Below, piece by piece: positions 16,666 through 25,880 of a stretch of 64,000 nucleotides of DNA (the stretch's first letter is position 1; each line of letters opens with the position of its first letter). The DNA is from an uncultured Bacteroidaceae bacterium. GTDB lineage: Bacteria; Bacteroidota; Bacteroidia; Bacteroidales; Bacteroidaceae. Location of the stretch: positions 1 to 64,000 of the forward strand of contig CAJOLW010000010.1 of NCBI GenBank assembly GCA_905235525.1. Reading direction: 5' to 3'. The position numbers and the translations under genes are program-made. The notes under the pieces are model-generated. The model ran no database searches. It was given only the letters and a program-made list of their open reading frames with translations, and was not told the origin of the DNA.

Positions 16666-17613
16666 TCAATCGATGATGGTTTTGTCGTTTTTGATATTTT
16701 CCAAAGTGATGCCCAATACATCGCAAATCAGTGCCTCGCGGGCATACAAACCGTTCTGTGCCTGCTCGAAGTAATAAGCATGCTTCGAATCGTCCACATC
16801 ATACTCAATCTCATTCACACGGGGCAGCGGATGCAGAATCTTCATGTTCTCCTTACATTTGCCCAACATGTTCGCCTTCAGAATATAGGCATCCTTCACA
16901 CGCTCATACTCCATCAGGTCTGTGAAACGCTCCCTCTGCACACGCGTCATGTAGAGGATGTCAGCATCGGCAATCGTGTCCTCCGTGAAGTCCCGCTGCT
17001 CGATATACTTGATATTGTTCTGCTGGCAGTAGAGTTTATATTCCTCGGGCATCTCCAACTCTTTCGGTGCGATGAAGTGGAAAGTGGGATTGTACTTGCG
17101 CATCGACATCAGCAACGAGTGTACCGTTCTGCCATATTTCAGGTCGCCCACCATGTAAATGTTTAGGTTCTCCAGCGTTCCTTGTGTTTTGTAGATGGAA
17201 TAGAGGTCGAGCATTGTCTGTGAGGGGTGCAAGTTTGAACCGTCACCTGCATTGATGATAGGCACATCGGTTACCTCGCTGGCATAGAGTGCGGCACCCT
17301 CCAACTTGTGGCGCATCACAATCACGTCAGCATAGTTGCTCACCATCTTAATGGTGTCCTTCAGCGTCTCGCCTTTCGACGAACTGGTCACCTTCGGATC
17401 GGTGAAACCAATCACACGCGCTCCCAACCGATTGGCAGCCGTTTCAAATGACAATCTCGTGCGAGTACTGGGTTCAAAGAAAAGGGTGGCAACGACCTTG
17501 CCCTTCAGCAACTGACGGTTGGGATGAGCCTCAAATTCAGTTGCCATGTCCAGCAAATATTGAATCTTCTCCTTCCCATAGTCAGCAATCGAAACAATGC
17601 TCCTATTTTCCAT
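16666..17613 (-). CDS. pyrB: Aspartate carbamoyltransferase catalytic chain
   Basis: The 315-residue enzyme condenses carbamoyl phosphate and aspartate in the first committed step of pyrimidine synthesis. The carbamoyl-phosphate loop FEPSTRTR is near residue 50, the SSKGE loop near 78, and HPLPRVNEI near 263. Length is normal. It precedes pyrI, giving a feedback-controlled ATCase holoenzyme of the E. coli type. A -7 box lies about 48 bp upstream; no attenuator-like leader peptide was seen. Confidence 0.97.
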   Translation of the reverse strand: MENRSIVSIADYGKEKIQYLLDMATEFEAHPNRQLLKGKVVATLFFEPSTRTRLSFETAANRLGARVIGFTDPKVTSSSKGETLKDTIKMVSNYADVIVMRHKLEGAALYASEVTDVPIINAGDGSNLHPSQTMLDLYSIYKTQGTLENLNIYMVGDLKYGRTVHSLLMSMRKYNPTFHFIAPKELEMPEEYKLYCQQNNIKYIEQRDFTEDTIADADILYMTRVQRERFTDLMEYERVKDAYILKANMLGKCKENMKILHPLPRVNEIEYDVDDSKHAYYFEQAQNGLYAREALICDVLGITLENIKNDKTIID

Positions 17614-17660
17614 ATATCATTTATTTTGTTGAGTTCTTTTCTGATTTCTCAAAAATCGTA

Positions 17661-17668
17661 CAAAGGTA
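17661..17668 (-). promoter_or_regulatory. -7 box (TACCTTTG) of pyrB
   Basis: TACCTTTG on the minus strand, preceded by a T-tract and CG. It lies inside the short palindrome CGTAC-AAAG-GTACG. No TTAGGAG heptamers are next to it. Confidence 0.65.
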
Positions 17669-17757
17669 CGAAAAATTTTGGAAAATAAGGAGAAGCATGC
17701 CACATTATCTTCATCAAATGTGGAAAAACACGTTTTGATGTCTCAAGAATGCTCTTT

Positions 17758-18321
17758 TCAGTCTTCGTAGAGATTGATCAAATCATCCTCGTCATCTTGA
17801 TGGACAGGTGCAACGAAGTTGGGGTTGGGACGAATGCTCTCAAAAACATGCTGGAAGACGGATTGTCCTTCTTGTAGCGTTTCAGCAGTAGTGGTCACTT
17901 GGATGCCACACAAGTAGCCGTTCATGGGTTTGGATCCGTCGAAAACGTAAGTGCCTTCATCCCCTTTCCAGTTGAGGATGTACAGGCTGTCGGTCTTTTG
18001 GACGATGGCTTGATTGTAGATGGAGTCTTCGTGCTCTTTGTAGAGAAATTCGTAAAAGGCGTTGAAGTGCTTCTCTGGAATCAGCGTGTATTCGCCGATT
18101 TCGCAACTGATGGAGAGGGTGTGGTCAGCATTGAGAAACTTGACAAAGAGAGGGCTTGACTCATCCATCTCCCATGTGTCAGGCACCTCAAGGATGTATG
18201 GGAGTCGTCCATTTTCGTAAGTTCTGTATGCTGTTTCCTTCTCACACGAAGTGATGACCCAAAGTGTCAGGGTCAACGCTAAAAATAAGTTCAATCTTTT
18301 TCTCATTTTTCTTTTTTTCAT
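17758..18321 (-). CDS. Small lipoprotein of unknown function
   Basis: The 187-residue protein has a strongly basic N terminus, a hydrophobic helix and a lipobox VITSC (Cys 26). The mature part is mixed alpha/beta with a segment LPYILEVPDTWEMDE, and it ends in an acidic tail (DDEDDLINLYED). A second Met (residue 6) could be the true start. The N-terminal region resembles PsbP/LpqN-like domains that begin with a LxxPxxW pattern, but this is weak. It lies 20 bp downstream of the antiporter gene and may be co-transcribed with it. Confidence 0.75.
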   Translation of the reverse strand: MKKRKMRKRLNLFLALTLTLWVITSCEKETAYRTYENGRLPYILEVPDTWEMDESSPLFVKFLNADHTLSISCEIGEYTLIPEKHFNAFYEFLYKEHEDSIYNQAIVQKTDSLYILNWKGDEGTYVFDGSKPMNGYLCGIQVTTTAETLQEGQSVFQHVFESIRPNPNFVAPVHQDDEDDLINLYED

Positions 18322-18341
18322 TTCTCATTTAGCGCAGCGCA

Positions 18342-19601
18342 TTACGAATATTTCCGTGGATAGCGGAAGAGAATCGCCAAGATGAGTGCCACTCCGATGA
18401 GCATAGGGTAGTATAGGTAGGGGATGATGGCGATGGGGTTCACTTCAGACAATCCTGCTGCAATCAGCACTTGCGCACCATAGGGGAGGAGTCCTTGCGT
18501 GATGCAAGAAGCGGTGTCAAGGATGGAGGCAGACTTGCGCGAATCAATGTGGAACCGTTGGGCAATGTCTTTGGCAATAGGACCCGTCGTAATGATGGCG
18601 ATTGTATTGTTGGCAGTACATACATTGACCAGGCAGGTGAGTGCCGCAATGCTCATCTCGCCAGCCCGTTTGCTCTTGATGTTGCGTGTCAAAGCCTTGA
18701 TGATGAGGTCTATACCTCCGTTGTGACGAATGATTTCGAGCATGCCGCCAGCAAGAATCGTGACGATGATGAGTTCAGACATGCCCATCATGCCCTCGTT
18801 CATGGAGGCAAACCAGCCAAACACGTCATACGTGCCCATCACCATACCGATGATGCCTGTGAGGAGAATGCCGATGCCCAAACTCAGCAAGACGTTCATG
18901 CCACAGATGGCAAAGATGACAACCGCCAGATAGGGCAATACCAACCAGAAGTTTGCCTCACCCACCTCTGCTGGGGTGCTGACACTCTCACCCAAGAAGA
19001 AATAGACGATGAGCATGAGCAGAGCGACGGGTGACACAATGCGGATGTTTACACGGAATTTATCCTTCATGCTGCAACCCTGTGTCTGTGTTGCCACGAT
19101 GGTGGTGTCGCTGATGAAAGAGATGTTGTCGCCAAAGTAAGTGCCACCCACCACAAGACCAATCATCAAAGGGGTGGAGATGCCCGACTGCTGGGCGATG
19201 CCCACTGCCAAAGGGGTGAGTGCTGCAGTGGTGCCACAACTGGTGCCAATACTCAGTGAGATGAAACATGAAGCCAAGAAGATGCCCGGCAAGATGGCTT
19301 GTTCTGGCAGGTATTTCAAGGCAAGATTCACCGTAGCATCAACGGCGCCCATCGTCTTGGCAGAAGCAGCAAAAGCACCTGCGAGGATGAAGATGGCAAG
19401 CATCAGCACCATCGTTGAGTTTCCCGCTCCCTTGGCAAAAATCTTGATGCGTTCGTTCATCGTGCCTTTCACCGTCAACAGTGCATAGGCAGCGCTGACC
19501 ATGAATGCCACAGCAATGGGCACCTTGTAGAAATCCTGTGCAATGATGCTGGTGGCAAGGTACAGGATGAGGAATACGATGAGTGGACTTAATGCTTTCA
19601 T
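18342..19601 (-). CDS. NhaC-family Na+/H+ antiporter
   Basis: The 419-residue inner-membrane protein has about ten to eleven hydrophobic segments. Motifs FISLSIGTSCGTTAALTPLA and GGTYFGDNISFISDTTIVA are those of NhaC-type antiporters in the ion transporter superfamily. It would exchange Na+ for H+, although some members carry organic acids such as malate. Length is complete. The presence of a Na+-pumping decarboxylase at 55.8-59.3 kb fits a sodium-based economy, but this link is inference. Confidence 0.85.
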   Translation of the reverse strand: MKALSPLIVFLILYLATSIIAQDFYKVPIAVAFMVSAAYALLTVKGTMNERIKIFAKGAGNSTMVLMLAIFILAGAFAASAKTMGAVDATVNLALKYLPEQAILPGIFLASCFISLSIGTSCGTTAALTPLAVGIAQQSGISTPLMIGLVVGGTYFGDNISFISDTTIVATQTQGCSMKDKFRVNIRIVSPVALLMLIVYFFLGESVSTPAEVGEANFWLVLPYLAVVIFAICGMNVLLSLGIGILLTGIIGMVMGTYDVFGWFASMNEGMMGMSELIIVTILAGGMLEIIRHNGGIDLIIKALTRNIKSKRAGEMSIAALTCLVNVCTANNTIAIITTGPIAKDIAQRFHIDSRKSASILDTASCITQGLLPYGAQVLIAAGLSEVNPIAIIPYLYYPMLIGVALILAILFRYPRKYS

Positions 19602-19611
19602 GTGCAGAAGT

Positions 19612-19772
19612 TAAAAGTGAATTTTGGGAGTTAAAGGAGTTTGAGGGAGTTAAAGGAGTTAGAGCCGAATGTTATGCTGGTGTCAGGGGTGTGGTCAGGG
19701 CTAAAGTTATAGTATCGGCCTTTAACTCCTGAGCGGAGCGATAACTCCTATAACTCCTTTAACTTCTTTTTT
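19612..19772. repeat. Inverted GGAGTTAAAG / CTTTAACTCC repeat cluster
   Basis: The 183-bp gap between uxaA and the antiporter gene holds several copies of GGAGTTAAAGGAGTT-like units on the left and their complement (AACTCCTTTAACTTC) on the right. They can fold into a large stem around a central loop of about 60 nt. The units resemble the TTAGGAG heptamers near promoters but are less regular, and no -7 box is placed next to them. Confidence 0.7.
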
Positions 19773-19784
19773 CAGATTCTTCAC

Positions 19785-21302
19785 TTATAGTGTTACACCA
19801 TTCTTGAAGATGGCGATTTCTTGATAATTCTTCTTCTCGTTCCACGTCAGTTCACTACTTGCTATCGCTATGACTTTCTGGTAGAAACGCTTAAATACCT
19901 CAACCATAGGTTCACCTTCTACAATAGTGCCTGCATTGAAGTCGATCCATGTGGGTTTGTTCTTGGCGAGGGTAGAGTTAGTGCTCACTTTCAGGGTGGG
20001 AACAAAGGTGCCGAATGGGGTGCCTCGACCAGTGGTAAAGAGCACGATATGGCATCCTGAAGAAGCCAGTGCGGTGGATGCAACGAGGTCGTTGCCCGGA
20101 GCGGAAAGGAGGTTCAGTCCCTTCACGGAGAGACGGTCGCCGTAGGGGAGCACACCTTTCACGGCACTCTTACCACACTTCTGGGTGCAACCTAATGCTT
20201 TCTCTTCGAGCGTGGAGATGCCGCCTGCCTTGTTGCCTGGCGACGGGTTCTCGCCCACGGGTTCGCCATGAGAGAGGAAGTATTGCTTGAAGTCGTTGAC
20301 GAGATGCACCGTCTCATCGAACAGTTCAGATGTTTCGCAACGGTTCATGAGGATGGTTTCTGCACCAAACATTTCGGGCACCTCGGTCAGAACGGTGGTG
20401 CCTCCTTGACTCACGATAAAGTCGCTGAACACGCCTAAGAGCGGATTGGCTGTGATGCCTGAGAAACCGTCGGAACCGCCGCATTTCAGCCCCACACGGA
20501 GTTCAGAGAGTGGGATTGCCTCGCGCTTGTCTTTGGAAGCAATGGCATAGAGTTCGCGCAGAATCTTCATGCCTTCCTCCACCTCGTCGCCCTCCACCTT
20601 CTGGCTGACCATAAAACGGATACGTTCCTTGTCATAATCGCCAAGTAGTTGCTCAAACTGGTCGGGCTGGTTGTTTTCGCAACCTAAACCCACCACAAGC
20701 ACAGCACCGGCATTGGGGTGCAACACGAGGTCACGTAGCACCTTGCGGGTGTTCTCGTGGTCCTCAGAGAGTTGCGAACAGCCGTAGTTGTGGGGATAAG
20801 CCACGATGCGCAGGGGTGTAAGGGATTGCGATGCCACTTCCTGCTTGAGTTTTTCTGCCAACTGGTTGACGATGCCGTTCACACAGCCGACTGTGGGGAC
20901 AATCCACACTTCGTTGCGGATGCCCACCTCACCGTTCTTGCGACGGTAGCCTTGGAAGGTGAGTTCCTCTTTGGTGAACCACTCCTCATAGGCAGGATTT
21001 GTCAGTTCCGCTTTGCCAACAGGTTGATACTCATAGTTAAGCAAGCCAGAGAGATTGGTTTTGATGTGGTCATGACAAACCCAGTCGCCCTTTTTGTGAC
21101 TCTGTCTCACATGCCCGATGGGGTAACCGTATTTGATGACATTCTCCCCTTCGACGAGGTCGGAGAGGAGAATCTTATGGCCAGCAGGGACATCGTTGTT
21201 CAAGGTGATGTGCTGTCCGTCTATGTCAATGGTTTCACCAGCCTTGAGTGGTTCGATAGCGACAGCCACATTGTCGGCAGGGTTGATTTTGATGATCTTC
21301 AT
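19785..21302 (-). CDS. uxaA: Altronate dehydratase
   Basis: The 505-residue protein has an N-terminal SAF domain (about residues 1-90) and the C-terminal UxaA/GarD dehydratase domain. It converts D-altronate to 2-keto-3-deoxygluconate in galacturonate (pectin) breakdown. Family motifs seen include YPHNYGCSQLSEDHENTR, GLKCGGSDGFSGITANPLLG and GCTQKCGKSAV, with Cys residues suited to metal binding. Length matches UxaA. No other uronate genes are adjacent, so it appears as an isolated pathway gene; a galactarate dehydratase role is possible but less likely. Confidence 0.9.
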   Translation of the reverse strand: MKIIKINPADNVAVAIEPLKAGETIDIDGQHITLNNDVPAGHKILLSDLVEGENVIKYGYPIGHVRQSHKKGDWVCHDHIKTNLSGLLNYEYQPVGKAELTNPAYEEWFTKEELTFQGYRRKNGEVGIRNEVWIVPTVGCVNGIVNQLAEKLKQEVASQSLTPLRIVAYPHNYGCSQLSEDHENTRKVLRDLVLHPNAGAVLVVGLGCENNQPDQFEQLLGDYDKERIRFMVSQKVEGDEVEEGMKILRELYAIASKDKREAIPLSELRVGLKCGGSDGFSGITANPLLGVFSDFIVSQGGTTVLTEVPEMFGAETILMNRCETSELFDETVHLVNDFKQYFLSHGEPVGENPSPGNKAGGISTLEEKALGCTQKCGKSAVKGVLPYGDRLSVKGLNLLSAPGNDLVASTALASSGCHIVLFTTGRGTPFGTFVPTLKVSTNSTLAKNKPTWIDFNAGTIVEGEPMVEVFKRFYQKVIAIASSELTWNEKKNYQEIAIFKNGVTL

Positions 21303-21312
21303 GTCTGTTTGC

Positions 21313-21804
21313 CTACTTCAAGGCTGCCTTGGTCAATGTAGTGGCTTGATCGTATGCCTTTTCCCAGTCAGTGTCGAGGCAGAAAGGAGTTATGGTGGTC
21401 TTATCGTCCACGTAGCAGTTCACTTTTTCCTTGTCAGTGTCCTTGAACAAGGGGTTGAACTTGCTGGCATCTGTGTAAATCTTCATGATTTCCATGCGCT
21501 TGGCTGGGGAGATGGCACGAGCCTTCTCCAGATTCACCTGGAAGTCTGTGACGAATGAAGCCATGTTGACGGCTTGGCTGTCATAGAAGTAAGTGTCCTT
21601 CTTCAAGCCACGCTTCTGTACCATCATGGACAAGTAGTTCAGGGCAGTCACCTTGAACTGGTTGATTTGAATCTCTTCGTCCGATGATGCGGGGTTGTTC
21701 ACCACTTTTGTAGCGTTGTCACGTACCGTCTTGAAGAGGTCTTGAGCCTGAGTGCTTGTCACTGATGCTGTCAGCACAAGCAGAGAGAGAATGATTTTTT
21801 TCAT
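21313..21804 (-). CDS. Secreted protein of unknown function
   Basis: The 163-residue protein starts with a type I signal peptide (MKKIILSLLVLTASVTSTQAQ, cut after AQA). The mature part is mostly helical, with the segment DEEIQINQFKVTALNYL, and contains two Cys residues late in the sequence that could form a disulfide. I do not recognise the family. It lies 10 bp upstream of uxaA on the same strand and has a -7 box 33 nt before its ATG, so it may lead a two-gene transcript. Confidence 0.75.
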   Translation of the reverse strand: MKKIILSLLVLTASVTSTQAQDLFKTVRDNATKVVNNPASSDEEIQINQFKVTALNYLSMMVQKRGLKKDTYFYDSQAVNMASFVTDFQVNLEKARAISPAKRMEIMKIYTDASKFNPLFKDTDKEKVNCYVDDKTTITPFCLDTDWEKAYDQATTLTKAALK

Positions 21805-21836
21805 ATTGTTATAGTTACTTTATCAAAAAGATGTTG

Positions 21837-21844
21837 CAAAGTTA
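21837..21844 (-). promoter_or_regulatory. -7 box (TAACTTTG) of the secreted protein / uxaA unit
   Basis: TAACTTTG on the minus strand, 33 nt before the ATG at 21804. A -33 TTTG was not identified. Confidence 0.65.
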
Positions 21845-21910
21845 CTCTTTATCAATGAATTTACCGAGGGGAAAGTCCGTAAATGTTTGTTTCTTAATGA
21901 TGTTTAACAC

Positions 21911-23020
21911 TTATTGCCCTGCAAATTCGCTAATATCATAGTTGTTGGCGACAGCCAGCCGTGCACAATTCTGCAAAAGTTTTCGGTTGGTGTTGTTCAC
22001 TTGACCTATGTCGGATTCCTTTCCGTAGATGGTCGTGTCGTCGCGGAGATTTCGATTGAGGCAGGGTGCGATGATGCTTTCGAAGAATGTGCAAGCCAAC
22101 AGATAACGACCGGCATATAAATTGATGTGTGTGCCGTCGCGTGTCAGTTCGTTGTCAATCTTCAGTGTCTCCACTTCTCTGGCATTCTGCACCGCCGTTC
22201 CGCAAGGGATGATGATGTCAATGCCTGATGCAGCCCTCATCTTCCTCACCGATGTACAAATGCTCTTCCACATGTTCTTCTGAGTCTTGTACTTGGAAAG
22301 GTTCTTGTTGTTCGACGCATATGCCCATGTCTCGTTGAAGGCAAACGTGGTGCGAGCCGCCAGTTTGGTGATGTTGTATGCCTGAATCAGTTTCGACAGA
22401 TAAGGTTCGTATGTCGTATAATCGCCTGACTCCAACGAATATTGCTGCCACACCACCACATCATACGGGAATCGGCTCATCACCTCTCCGATGCTTGTCG
22501 CTTTCTCTAACTGCTGTTCTCCTTGGCTGTTGTAGCGATACAGTTCATAGACTTTTTCTCCGCTTTTGTAATATTCATAGTGTTGTTTCATCGAACAGCC
22601 ACCCTTGTAGAGCACATACACGTTCACGTTGTTGATGCCTAACGAACTCAAGATGGAAGGCAGTGCCACACTGGTGTCGATAGAAAACGAATTGCCGATG
22701 AACAGTACATCCAATTTCTGTGGCATGTAGGGTAGAGGAGCATTGTAGAGATAGCCCGTTGACTGCTGTATCGCCGCAATTTCTTTCTGTGCCTGATTGT
22801 CAGCAGCCGTCTTCTCATTGAAAGCCGTCTTGTCTGTCTTGCTGTTCCCTGCCGTTTGTGTTGTCGTGGTTTTCGTCGTTGTTGTTTTTGTTGCAACAGG
22901 CTTTTTCGCTGCTGGTTTCGTCGTCGTAGGTTTCTTGACCACCGCTGTCTTATTTGTCGTTTGTGCCATTCCCTGCAAGCAGAGAAGCATCAGCATCCCA
23001 ATCCATATCAATCTTTTCAT
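21911..23020 (-). CDS. DUF4886 SGNH-like secreted hydrolase
   Basis: The 369-residue protein has a signal peptide, then a low-complexity Lys/Thr/Pro/Ala linker (about residues 25-65). The folded domain has LFIGNSFSID near residue 105, the family's block with the putative nucleophile Ser, and DGTHINLYAGRYL near 295, the likely Asp-His pair. DUF4886 belongs to the SGNH/GDSL-like hydrolases; many are encoded with polysaccharide-degrading enzymes and may remove acyl groups from sugars. No such cluster is present here, so the substrate is open. It has its own promoter. Confidence 0.85.
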   Translation of the reverse strand: MKRLIWIGMLMLLCLQGMAQTTNKTAVVKKPTTTKPAAKKPVATKTTTTKTTTTQTAGNSKTDKTAFNEKTAADNQAQKEIAAIQQSTGYLYNAPLPYMPQKLDVLFIGNSFSIDTSVALPSILSSLGINNVNVYVLYKGGCSMKQHYEYYKSGEKVYELYRYNSQGEQQLEKATSIGEVMSRFPYDVVVWQQYSLESGDYTTYEPYLSKLIQAYNITKLAARTTFAFNETWAYASNNKNLSKYKTQKNMWKSICTSVRKMRAASGIDIIIPCGTAVQNAREVETLKIDNELTRDGTHINLYAGRYLLACTFFESIIAPCLNRNLRDDTTIYGKESDIGQVNNTNRKLLQNCARLAVANNYDISEFAGQ

Positions 23021-23048
23021 ATCTATTCTGTTTTTTTAATTTCGGGTG

Positions 23049-23056
23049 CAAAGTTA
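23049..23056 (-). promoter_or_regulatory. -7 box (TAACTTTG) of the DUF4886 gene
   Basis: TAACTTTG on the minus strand, 28 nt before the ATG at 23020. Confidence 0.65.
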
Positions 23057-23211
23057 CGGCAAGAAAAGGGGACTGCCAAAAAAATGCAAGAAAAAATAAA
23101 ATTCAGAAAAACAACTGTCAACCACATCACGAAAAGATATTGTCTCCTGCTTCGGTGTTAAATCGTTAAATGCACATCAAGTGGCTTGGGGGATTGTTAT
23201 AGGGGGGAGGT

Positions 23212-23232
23212 TTTAGAGTTTAGGGTTTAGGG
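23212..23232. repeat. Three TTTAGRG heptamers
   Basis: TTTAGAG, TTTAGGG and TTTAGGG stand head to tail in the 313-bp gap between the DUF4886 gene and hsdM. The rest of the gap holds two divergent promoters and a G-rich stretch (23188-23240). The heptamers lie about 43 nt upstream of the hsdM -33 element. Confidence 0.7.
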
Positions 23233-23275
23233 GTGGGGCATTCAAAGGAATCAATGAAAATAAAAGCGATTTTAT

Positions 23276-23306
23276 TTTGTATTGTGCTCGGCTTTTGCTA
23301 ACTTTG
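23276..23306 (+). promoter_or_regulatory. Promoter of the hsd operon
   Basis: TTTG at 23276-23279, a 19-nt spacer and TAACTTTG at 23299-23306. Transcription would begin near 23312, about 22 nt before the hsdM ATG. Confidence 0.8.
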
Positions 23307-23333
23307 CAATATAAAATCAGATGATAGAGAAAT

Positions 23334-24884
23334 ATGGGAAACATACAACAACGTGAGGAATTGCATCGCACCATTTGGGCGATGGCAGACGACTTGAGAG
23401 GTCAGGCAGGTGGATGGGAGTTTAAGGCATACGTGCTGGGCACTCTGTTCTATCGGTTCATCTCCGAGAATCTGACTGACTACATCAACAAACTGCAGGC
23501 TGGCGTGGAGGGCTTTGACTATGCAGCCATGAGTGACGAGGAAGCAGAAGAGGCGCGCGACATGATGGTGACGGAGAAGGGGTTCTTCATCCTCCCTTCC
23601 CAACTCTTCCAGAATGTGTGCAAGCATTGTGAGCAGGACGAGAACCTGAACATGACGCTGGCAAAGGTGTTCAAGGCGATAGAGGGTTCTGCCATCGGTA
23701 CAGCGTCGGAAGATGACATGAAGGGGTTGTTCAGCGACTTCAATGTGGACAGCATGTTTTTGGGTGGCGATGTGAAGACCCGCAACAGGAACATGGCGAA
23801 GGTGCTCCTGAAGATTCGTGACATGAATTTGGGAGAGGACTTTCTGGACAACAAGATAGATGCCTTCGGCGATGCCTATGAGTTTCTGATGACCATGTAT
23901 GCCAGTGGTGCAGGCAAGTCGGGCGGTGAGTTTTTCACCCCTCAGGAAGTGAGTGAACTCTTGGCACGTCTGGCTGCTGCCGATGGGCATGAGATTCGTT
24001 CGGTGTATGACCCTGCATGTGGCAGTGGTTCGCTGTTGCTCAAGTTCTCCAAGACCATCGGAAGGGACAACCCCAACCTGATGTACTACGGACAGGAAAT
24101 CAACCCCACCACCTACAACCTGTGCCGCATCAATATGTTCCTGCACAACATCAACTACGACAAGTTTGACATCCAGTTAGGTGACACGTTGGTTCACCCC
24201 CTGCATCGTCTGTTGGAGCCCTTCGACGCCATTGTCAGCAATCCCCCTTACAGCATCGAATGGGAAGGCTCGAAGAATCCGCTCCTGATTAACGACGACC
24301 GCTTCTCGGGTCCTGGTGTGTTGGCACCCGACAAGACTGCCGACCTCGCTTTCACGCTCCACATGTTGGCATCGCTCAGCGAGAGCGGCACGGCCGCCAT
24401 CGTCGAGTTCCCTGGTGTGCTCTATCGTGGAGGCAAGGAGAAGTCCATCCGTCAGTGGCTCATTGAGAACAACCGCATCGACACCATCATTCAGTTGCCC
24501 AGCAACCTTTTCTTCGGAGTGGGCATCGCCACCTGCATCATCGTGTTGCGCAAGGGGATGCGTCCCGACAATAAGGTGCTCTTCATCGATGCCTCACGCG
24601 AGTTTGTGAAGAATGGCAACAAGAACCGTCTCACCAAGGAGAACCAAGACCACATCTTCAACGTGTTCGCCGAGCGCAAGGAAGAGCAATACTTTTCCTG
24701 CTTGGTGGCCAACAGCGACATTTTGGCGAATGATGCCAACCTCTCAGTTTCCTCCTATGTGGAGCAGGAAGACACCCGTGAGGTGATAGACATCAAGGCA
24801 GTCAATGCCAAGTTGACGGAACTGATTGCAGAAGGAGAAGAGTTGAACAGAAAGATAGAAACGATTATCAAGGATTTGCAATGA
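23334..24884 (+). CDS. hsdM: Type I restriction-modification DNA methyltransferase subunit
   Basis: The 516-residue subunit has the N-terminal HsdM helical domain (residues 1-150) and an N6-adenine methyltransferase domain. The SAM-binding motif DPACGSGSLL starts near 226 and the catalytic NPPY motif near 303. With HsdS it methylates adenine in a bipartite site and joins HsdR for restriction. It ends with an ATGA overlap with the fic gene, so translation is coupled. Length is normal and the motifs are intact. Confidence 0.96.
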   Translation: MGNIQQREELHRTIWAMADDLRGQAGGWEFKAYVLGTLFYRFISENLTDYINKLQAGVEGFDYAAMSDEEAEEARDMMVTEKGFFILPSQLFQNVCKHCEQDENLNMTLAKVFKAIEGSAIGTASEDDMKGLFSDFNVDSMFLGGDVKTRNRNMAKVLLKIRDMNLGEDFLDNKIDAFGDAYEFLMTMYASGAGKSGGEFFTPQEVSELLARLAAADGHEIRSVYDPACGSGSLLLKFSKTIGRDNPNLMYYGQEINPTTYNLCRINMFLHNINYDKFDIQLGDTLVHPLHRLLEPFDAIVSNPPYSIEWEGSKNPLLINDDRFSGPGVLAPDKTADLAFTLHMLASLSESGTAAIVEFPGVLYRGGKEKSIRQWLIENNRIDTIIQLPSNLFFGVGIATCIIVLRKGMRPDNKVLFIDASREFVKNGNKNRLTKENQDHIFNVFAERKEEQYFSCLVANSDILANDANLSVSSYVEQEDTREVIDIKAVNAKLTELIAEGEELNRKIETIIKDLQ

Positions 24885-25879
24885 GCACGTTGAGAGAAAA
24901 ATACGACCAGGCCGACGAAAACAACCGTTTATTGTCAGCATACAGGCCTTTGCCACCCGAAACACTCAAGTCGTTGAGGGACTACTACCGTGTGGGGCTG
25001 ACCTATACGAGCAATGCCCTTGAAGGCAACAGCCTGACGGAATCGGAAACAAAAGTGGTCATTGAAGATGGTTTGACGATAGAGGGGAAACCCTTGCGCG
25101 ACCATTATGAGGCTGTAGGTCACGCCAAAGCATGTGACTATATCTACCAAATCACTGAAAAGGAAGAACTGACAGAAAAGGACATTCAGAATCTTCATTA
25201 TTTGTTCTATCAGCAGATGGATGTCGAACAGGCAGGCCAATACCGTAGTGTAAAAGTCTATATCAGTGGCAGTAGGTATGCGGTATCGGCTGTGTCGAAG
25301 ATTCCTGGCGAGATGCAGAAACTCGTCAAATGGTATAACGAAAACGAGAAAAAGTTGCATCCCATTGAACTGGCCGCCACGCTGCATCAGCGTTTTGTGT
25401 TCATTCACCCCTTTGTGGATGGCAATGGTCGCGTGGCACGCCTGTTGATGAATCTGGCACTGCTTCGCAACGGATATAGCATTGCGATTATCCCTGCTAT
25501 CCTGCGCCACGAGTACATCTATTCGCTCGAAACAGCCCACACCCGTCCTGATGTTTTCGTTGATTTTATAGCAGACCGTGTGATAACTACCCAACTCGAT
25601 TTGCTTCGACTGATGCGGGAAGATGATACTGTAAATGATACTGTAAATGATACTGTAAAAACAGGTGCGTCCACATTGTCAAAGACTGAACAAACAGTAT
25701 TGGAAGCCATCAGTTCATTTCCCCATTATTCATACGAGAAGTTGGCAACAGAGTGCGGTGTCTCTCGCCCAACTGTCGCTCGAACCATCAAGGTCTTACA
25801 GAGTTTTGGGTTGATTCGTCGTATTGGTTCAGACAAATCAGGTCATTGGGAAATCGTAAAAGAATTAGGAGGAGAGTAG
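24881..25879 (+). CDS. Fic-family protein with N-terminal inhibitory motif and winged helix
   Basis: The 332-residue protein has the inhibitory motif SNALEGN (Ser 44, Glu 48), a complete Fic catalytic motif HPFVDGNGRVAR near residue 176, and a C-terminal winged-helix region (CGVSRPTVARTIKVLQ). Fic enzymes usually transfer AMP from ATP to a protein hydroxyl. The internal Ser-Glu motif marks a self-inhibited (class II) form. A hinge of three 12-nt repeats (NDTV units) separates the two domains. Being embedded between hsdM and hsdS suggests that it controls or guards the restriction system; that role is inference. Confidence 0.93.
   Translation: MSTLREKYDQADENNRLLSAYRPLPPETLKSLRDYYRVGLTYTSNALEGNSLTESETKVVIEDGLTIEGKPLRDHYEAVGHAKACDYIYQITEKEELTEKDIQNLHYLFYQQMDVEQAGQYRSVKVYISGSRYAVSAVSKIPGEMQKLVKWYNENEKKLHPIELAATLHQRFVFIHPFVDGNGRVARLLMNLALLRNGYSIAIIPAILRHEYIYSLETAHTRPDVFVDFIADRVITTQLDLLRLMREDDTVNDTVNDTVKTGASTLSKTEQTVLEAISSFPHYSYEKLATECGVSRPTVARTIKVLQSFGLIRRIGSDKSGHWEIVKELGGE
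25625..25660 (+). repeat. Three in-frame 12-nt repeats inside fic
   Basis: GATACTGTAAAT occurs twice and GATACTGTAAAA once, head to tail, encoding a DTVN-type hinge at about residues 249-260 of the Fic protein. The unit length is a multiple of three, so copy-number change would lengthen or shorten the hinge without shifting the frame. Confidence 0.9.
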
Positions 25880-25880
25880 G

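Noticed and set aside
16731-16925. Possible pyrB leader peptide or attenuator
   Set aside because: No short frame with pyrimidine-rich stalling region or T-run hairpin was seen before pyrB; this plus-strand frame is antisense to pyrB.
22797-23039. Hydrophobic 80-codon plus-strand frame
   Set aside because: It is the antisense shadow of the Lys/Thr-rich linker and signal peptide of the DUF4886 protein.
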